Source: an uncultured Rhodopila sp. (GTDB lineage Bacteria; Pseudomonadota; Alphaproteobacteria; Acetobacterales; Acetobacteraceae). From it: a stretch of DNA of 46,093 bases. Location: the NCBI RefSeq assembly GCF_903944925.1, contig NZ_CAJATU010000062.1:1-46093 (forward strand). Reading direction: 5' to 3'. The translations under genes were made by a program, and so were the position numbers. Below, piece after piece: positions 42,075-46,093 of this stretch. Every line of letters begins with the position of its first letter. The stretch's first letter is position 1. A model generated the notes under the pieces. It made no database searches. It saw only the letters and a list, made by a program, of their open reading frames with translations, and was not told the origin of the DNA.

Positions 42075-43602
42075 GGACGTGCCATTCCGGAAGAAGGATT
42101 TCGCGGCCATCGCCGAGGCGCTCGCGGATGACGCGGCGCGAGGCTTCGGCGGCCGTCCGGCGCTGACGGATCGCAACGAAGGCAGCGTGGTGCTGACCTT
42201 GCTGGAAGCGTTCGCGCGCGAGTTGGCGGTGGCGTACGAGCAGCTCGATATCGTATACCGCTATGCCTACCTCGAAACCGCCGAAGGCGCGGCGCTGGAT
42301 CAGGTCGTCGCGCTGCTGGGGCTGGAGCGGCTGCCGCGCGGCTATCTGGTGGGCAGCGTGCGCTTCTCCCGCGCGACACCGGCCGATGCCGATATCGCAA
42401 TCCCCGCCGGCACCCTGGTGGCCGGGTTGAAGGTCCCGCTGCTGCAAACGGTGCATGACGCGCGGCTGGAAGCCGGCAGCATGTTCGTGCTGGCCGACGT
42501 GCGCTCGGTCGAACGGCCATCGAAGCCGGCGCCCATCGGCCCCGCAGCGCTCACCTTGATGCCGCGGCCGATATCGGGGATCGAGCAGGTGACGAACCCC
42601 GGCGCGATCATCCTCCGGCAGATTGGCGAAAGCGACGCCGAACTGCGCGCCCGGGCGCGGCAGACCATTCGCGCCGCCACCACCGGAACCGTCGATGCGC
42701 TGGTGCAGGCCGTGCGCTCCTGCGGCGTGCCGCAGGTCAAGGTGATCGAGGATCTCGTGGCGCGGCCGGGCGAGGTGCGCCTCGTGCTGGGGCAAACGAT
42801 GCCGGACGACACGGTCATGGCGCAGGTGCGGACCGCGGTCGCGCGCACCCGGCCGGCCGGAGTGCGCGTCATCGTCGGCAACGCCAGCCCCATCGGCATT
42901 CACGTCGCCGCGACTCTGCAGTTGAACAAGGATTTCACGGCCGCCGAACGACAGGCGATCAAGCAACAGGTGAGCGACGACCTGAAGGCGTATTTCGATC
43001 GGCTGGATGTCGGCGACGCGGTGCGCGCGGTGAAGCTTCGGACGGTGCTGGGCAGCGATCCGCGTATTCTCGCGGTCACCGAGACCGGCATGGCGCGATT
43101 GATGGAGCCGTTCAACGGCACCGTCTCGCTGGCGGCCAAGCTGATGACGAACGGCGATTTCGTGCCCGACCAGACCGAGAAGGCCGTCCTGACCGTGGAC
43201 AGCGACTGGCCGAAGCTGACGCTCGAAACGCCGGGCGTGCGCGTCGATGCGTTGCTGACGGTGAACGCCTCGCTGTCGCCGTCGGCGGTTCGGCTCGACT
43301 TCGTCAACAGCCTCACGCAGTTGCTGGACGCGAAAGCGCGGGAGTTCCAGGCGGCCGAATCGCGTGCCGCACAGACCGGCACCAAGCCGGTGATGGACCT
43401 GACGTTCGAAGAATTGCGCGGCTGCTGCGCGGCGGTGCCGGACGGGTCCATCGTCGCGCTGCGCTACACCGTGGTGCATGAACGCAGCGGCCGGGTGCTG
43501 GAGATGACACTCGCCCATCAAGCCCGGCCGCAAAAGGACACGTTCGACGCGCGCGAACGGCCGCGCCCCGGCGATGTGACCGTCGGGGTCGGCGATGGCT
43601 GA
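42067..43602 (+). CDS. Baseplate wedge protein gpJ/gp6-like
   Basis: 511 aa from a GTG at 42067. It is typical of Baseplate_J family proteins: FGGRPALTDRNEGSVVLTLL, AYEQLDIVYRYAYLETAEGA, LDQVVALLGLERLPRGYLVG, SVRFSRATPADADIAIPAGT and ELRARARQTIRAATTGTVDA. Family members are usually 300-400 aa. The extra C-terminal ~150 residues (after about 350) are not recognised and may be a wedge extension. Role: main ring of the baseplate. Overlaps the next gene by 8 bp. Confidence 0.83.
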   Translation: MPEDVPFRKKDFAAIAEALADDAARGFGGRPALTDRNEGSVVLTLLEAFARELAVAYEQLDIVYRYAYLETAEGAALDQVVALLGLERLPRGYLVGSVRFSRATPADADIAIPAGTLVAGLKVPLLQTVHDARLEAGSMFVLADVRSVERPSKPAPIGPAALTLMPRPISGIEQVTNPGAIILRQIGESDAELRARARQTIRAATTGTVDALVQAVRSCGVPQVKVIEDLVARPGEVRLVLGQTMPDDTVMAQVRTAVARTRPAGVRVIVGNASPIGIHVAATLQLNKDFTAAERQAIKQQVSDDLKAYFDRLDVGDAVRAVKLRTVLGSDPRILAVTETGMARLMEPFNGTVSLAAKLMTNGDFVPDQTEKAVLTVDSDWPKLTLETPGVRVDALLTVNASLSPSAVRLDFVNSLTQLLDAKAREFQAAESRAAQTGTKPVMDLTFEELRGCCAAVPDGSIVALRYTVVHERSGRVLEMTLAHQARPQKDTFDARERPRPGDVTVGVGDG

Positions 43603-45199
43603 TCCCGCGCTCCGGTTGGCACGGCTGCTGGCGGCGCTGCCACGCCTCTACACGGCGGATGTGCAAGGCAGCGCCGTCGGCACGCTGCTGCAGAGCATGG
43701 CGGCGGCGCTGACGCGCTGTGACGATGACACGTCGCGCGTGCTGCACGACCGCTGGATCAATCTGGCGAGCGGCTACCGTGCGGTGCCGGACGAACCGAG
43801 TGCGCTGGAGCGTCTGGGCCAGCTTGTCGGCGTGCCGCGGTTGATGCCAACCGGCGCGGCCGCCGAGTCGGTGGAAGCCTACCGGCAGCGTATCCGTGTC
43901 ACCGCGACGGCGCTCAGCCGCGGTCTCGCGACCCCGCGCGCCCTGCTTTCGCTGGCGATCGCCGATCTCGGGTTCGAGGCGTGCCCGCGAATGGAGGAGG
44001 TGGGGTCCCCCAGCGCGCGTGCGGAGCAGCTTTGGGCGGCCGAGGCGACGGTGGCGTGGGGTGTGCCGGCGGCGGTGCGGCGGCGCTGCCCGGTCTGTGC
44101 CGGGGGTGCCGATGGTCCCTGCCCGAACCGCGCTTCGCGGGCAATCGATGCGTGGGTGTCGGAGAACCCGGTGCAAGCGGCGGTGCATCGCGAGACCGGA
44201 ATAACCCCGTGGCAGGACTTTCCCGTCCCGAACAGCAGCCTGGTCGCCGATCGGCCGGAGGTCTCGGTGCATGTGACGCACGGGCGGCTGGAGTTCCCGG
44301 CGCTGCAAAACCGCGCCACCGGCGAGATCCTCCTGTTCGCCGACACGCTGCGCACGGGCGAGACGCTGCTGATCGTGCCCGGGCTGACGCCGGACGAAAC
44401 GCTGCCATTCGAAAACCATGACGCTACGCCGGTGCATCCGTGGCTGTTCGCGTCGCCGCGCGGGCAGGCCCGGGTGATCGGCCAGGGCACCGCGCGGGAC
44501 GTGTCGCGCGAAGTGTTCTTTCTCTACGGTTCGCGCTTCAACGCTCCGGCCTCGGCGTTCGACGCGACCTGTTTCTGCGACATCTTGCAAGCGGTGCGGA
44601 CGCCGGCGATACGGAATGGCCGGGACTCCTGGCGGTTGTTGAGCATGCCCAATCCGGCGGCGGAGTTCGACGCCGACACGTCGCGATTCGCCGGCGCGGA
44701 TGAGGCCGGCACGCGATTCGCCAAGTGGGACAGCGAGATTACCGACCTCGGCGTGGCGGCGCAGAACCTGTTCGACGAGATGATGGCGGCTGAGATCGCG
44801 CCGGCGACGGCAGGGGTGACTGCCGATGTGGAGCTCCGCTGGTTCAGCCGGCCGCCCTATACCGTCCGGCTGCGGATACCGCGAAACGTTGCGGTGCAGA
44901 ATGCCGAAGCGCGTGGCGCGGTCGATCTCCTGCTGGCGGATGTCGCACAGGCGCGGGCGGCTGGCGTGCAGGTGCTGGTGGATTTCCCGCAGCCGCGCTG
45001 GCGCGACGAGCAATCGACGGACGCACGGTTCGCCGTGCGGGCCGGGCTGGCTCTGTGCGACGCCGTCGCGGTTGAGGAGTCGCAGCCGCGGCTCGCCGCG
45101 GCGGCCAGCTTCCCGGACACGCAGCCGAGCGGTGAGGGCCTGCTGCTGTTCGCGGCCGTGCTGGATGCGACACGTTTTGATTCCTCGGTGCTGCAATGA
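43595..45199 (+). CDS. Tail/baseplate protein, gpI position with large extension
   Basis: 534 aa. The N-terminal ~130 residues (RLLAALPRLYTADVQGSAVG, LERLGQLVGVPRLMPTGAAA, AYRQRIRVTATALSRGLATP) resemble tail protein I/gp48-like wedge proteins. The gene is in the gpI slot after gpJ. The next ~400 residues are unassigned and contain a four-cysteine stretch (CPVCAGGADGPCPNRA, about 165-180) that could bind zinc. P2 gpI is under 200 aa, so this is a greatly enlarged version. Similar large proteins occur in phage-derived contractile systems. Overlaps the following gene by 4 bp. Confidence 0.6.
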   Translation: MADPALRLARLLAALPRLYTADVQGSAVGTLLQSMAAALTRCDDDTSRVLHDRWINLASGYRAVPDEPSALERLGQLVGVPRLMPTGAAAESVEAYRQRIRVTATALSRGLATPRALLSLAIADLGFEACPRMEEVGSPSARAEQLWAAEATVAWGVPAAVRRRCPVCAGGADGPCPNRASRAIDAWVSENPVQAAVHRETGITPWQDFPVPNSSLVADRPEVSVHVTHGRLEFPALQNRATGEILLFADTLRTGETLLIVPGLTPDETLPFENHDATPVHPWLFASPRGQARVIGQGTARDVSREVFFLYGSRFNAPASAFDATCFCDILQAVRTPAIRNGRDSWRLLSMPNPAAEFDADTSRFAGADEAGTRFAKWDSEITDLGVAAQNLFDEMMAAEIAPATAGVTADVELRWFSRPPYTVRLRIPRNVAVQNAEARGAVDLLLADVAQARAAGVQVLVDFPQPRWRDEQSTDARFAVRAGLALCDAVAVEESQPRLAAAASFPDTQPSGEGLLLFAAVLDATRFDSSVLQ

Positions 45200-45690
45200 G
45201 CGGAGCGGAAGCCATGATGCGGGAGAAACCAGTGCTGGGCGGCCGGTTGGTGGTCGAACTGCGCGAACCCGGCGGGCCGGTCGTGGCACGCCGTGAAGCG
45301 GATAACCTGATCACCAATGCGGGGCGGACGTATCTGGCGGGACTGCTTGGCGGGCATCGGCAGGTTCAGTCGCTGGCGATGGTCGTGGGCACGGCGAATG
45401 CCGATCCGAAGCCCGAAGACACGCAGCTTGGCGCGCAGGTCGCGACGGCTTCGGCCGCGCTCGCCGAACCCGGACAGGTGCAGGACCAAGCGGGCAAGAC
45501 GCAAATCGTTGCCAAGGTGACGGCGACGCTGCCGCCGTTGTCCACAGGCGACACGCAGCCGATCCAGGAGGCGGGCATTCAGATCATCGCGCCCGACAAT
45601 TCGGCGGTGCTGTATAATCACGTAACATTCCCGGTGATCACGCGCACCGGGAACCTCGAAATGAGCCTGACCTGGGAGGTGATCTTCTGA
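45196..45690 (+). CDS. Tail-fibre-associated protein (unknown)
   Basis: 164 aa. A beta-rich sequence with NLITNAGRTYLAGLLGG followed by LAMVVGTANADPKPEDTQLG, a pattern common in the N-terminal region of phage tail fibre and fibre-attachment proteins. The C-terminus ends in strands (VTFPVITRTGNLEMSLTWEV). It is likely an adaptor between baseplate and fibre. The start codon overlaps the previous stop (ATGA), and the last base of its stop is the first base of the next ATG. Confidence 0.55.
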   Translation: MSGAEAMMREKPVLGGRLVVELREPGGPVVARREADNLITNAGRTYLAGLLGGHRQVQSLAMVVGTANADPKPEDTQLGAQVATASAALAEPGQVQDQAGKTQIVAKVTATLPPLSTGDTQPIQEAGIQIIAPDNSAVLYNHVTFPVITRTGNLEMSLTWEVIF

Positions 45691-46093
45691 TGCCCGATGT
45701 TCCGACGCCCAATGATCCCGAGCCCTATGTCCGCCGCAACGCGAATGACCTGATTCGGGCCGCGGATTGGAACAACATCCAGATCGAGGCGATAAAGGGC
45801 CTGCGCGGGCACAACCACACCGGCGCGGCGCAAGGCGTGAAACTGACAGGCGACGCGATCGATCCGGCCTCGTCGCTGTCGGTCGCGAATCTGACGGTCA
45901 GGACGCGGAAAATCCTCGATGAGATTGACGCGCTCACCGCCAGGACCGGCAGACTGGAGCCGTTCGCGTCAGCCGCTTTCGCCGCGGACAACGTCGCGGT
46001 CGCGAAGGGTATCGAGCTGGCACATTCCGATATCTACTTTTCGGGCAATGACCATGCGTATACGGACGATCTCGGCGCCAAGCCGGGCTGGGC
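45690..46093 (+). CDS. Fibre-like protein, 5' part only (runs off the window)
   Basis: The frame from ATG 45690 (TGATG overlap) stays open for 134 codons to the right edge. It starts MPDVPTPNDPEPYVRRNAND and has AADWNNIQIEAIKGLRGHNH with TGAAQGVKLTGDAIDPASSL, then a likely coiled segment (TRKILDEIDALTARTGRLEP). This heptad and HNHTG-type arrangement is common at the start of phage tail fibres and related receptor-binding proteins. The C-terminal receptor domain lies outside the window. Confidence 0.6.
   Translation, partial: MPDVPTPNDPEPYVRRNANDLIRAADWNNIQIEAIKGLRGHNHTGAAQGVKLTGDAIDPASSLSVANLTVRTRKILDEIDALTARTGRLEPFASAAFAADNVAVAKGIELAHSDIYFSGNDHAYTDDLGAKPGW

Noticed and set aside
42064..45289. 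Long minus-strand open frames of several hundred codons opposite gpJ and the gpI-position gene
   Set aside because: High GC keeps antisense frames open; the translations are Arg/His/Gly-rich without motifs, while the plus-strand frames have clear family matches.
32128..46093. Type VI secretion system
   Set aside because: Genes are phage-like (single large sheath, gpD, gpV, gpJ), with no TssB/TssC pair, TssJLM membrane complex, ClpV or IcmF in the window.
32128..46093. Classical Afp/PVC extracellular injection system
   Set aside because: Only one sheath and one tube gene, no LysM Afp7 homologue and no AAA+ ATPase visible; order resembles Mu/P2 tails. Not excluded for genes beyond the edge.
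1..46093. tRNA, rRNA or riboswitch genes
   Set aside because: No cloverleaf, CCA-ended tRNA pattern, rRNA signature or known riboswitch core was recognised on either strand; a covariance-model scan would be decisive.

Overview
The window is GC-rich DNA with tightly packed genes and many ATGA/GTGA stop-start overlaps. Gene content (Chloroflexus-type mesaconyl-CoA/malyl-CoA enzymes, paired DUF29 copies, IorAB/KorABC oxidoreductases, CreA, DUF2255) suggests an alphaproteobacterium, perhaps Acetobacteraceae-like. This placement is inference from gene families; no rRNA or marker gene is present.

Layout. (1) 0.25-5.8 kb: a divergent carbon-assimilation module. On the minus strand are mct and mch (mesaconyl-CoA C1-C4 CoA transferase and mesaconyl-CoA hydratase). 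On the plus strand are a large family-I CoA transferase and a Chloroflexus-type malyl-CoA/methylmalyl-CoA/citramalyl-CoA lyase (mcl). The two arms share a 168-bp control region with an inverted repeat over a likely promoter. (2) 5.8-17.4 kb: ordinary chromosome. It holds an MBOAT/SGNH surface O-acetylation pair, pyrE, an MFS exporter, a minus-strand run (msrB, dipZ, amidotransferase, a 41-codon small ORF, aldo/keto reductase), broken cupin and DUF2255 genes, a MarR regulator, creA and a Pro-rich-repeat membrane protein. (3) 17.6-23.6 kb: a SWIM-SNF2 helicase, paaK behind an unusual hairpin-rich leader, a DUF29 gene with a truncated tandem copy, and a VapBC/FitAB-type toxin-antitoxin pair with a perfect palindrome upstream. 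(4) 23.8-30.3 kb: a five-gene operon iorA-iorB-korA-korB-korC. Every junction is a 4-bp overlap, and the IorB protein carries a C-terminal two-cluster ferredoxin domain that would normally be a separate KorD subunit. An aromatic-type aminotransferase lies convergent and just downstream. With paaK these genes form a plausible route from aromatic amino acid to aryl-pyruvate to aryl-acetyl-CoA. (5) 30.4-31.9 kb: gene debris, with truncated enolase-superfamily, SDR and MFS genes.

(6) 32.1 kb to the right edge: a one-direction cluster of at least 15 genes encoding a contractile, Myoviridae/Mu-like tail. It has sheath, tube, a chaperone-position protein, a 592-aa disordered repeat protein in the tape-measure slot, gpD/gp27-type hub, DNA-circularisation-N-type protein, two proteins of unknown role (one with a peptidoglycan-binding-like domain and a 12-fold PKPD tail), gpV/gp45-type spike, a protein with a threefold internal repeat, gp25/gpW, gpJ/gp6, a gpI-position protein, and fibre-like genes running off the edge. 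No capsid, portal, terminase, integrase or lysis gene precedes it. The cluster starts directly after decayed metabolic genes and behind its own promoter with an operator-like palindrome. This is the most interesting element: a candidate headless contractile injection system or tailocin with unusual accessory proteins.
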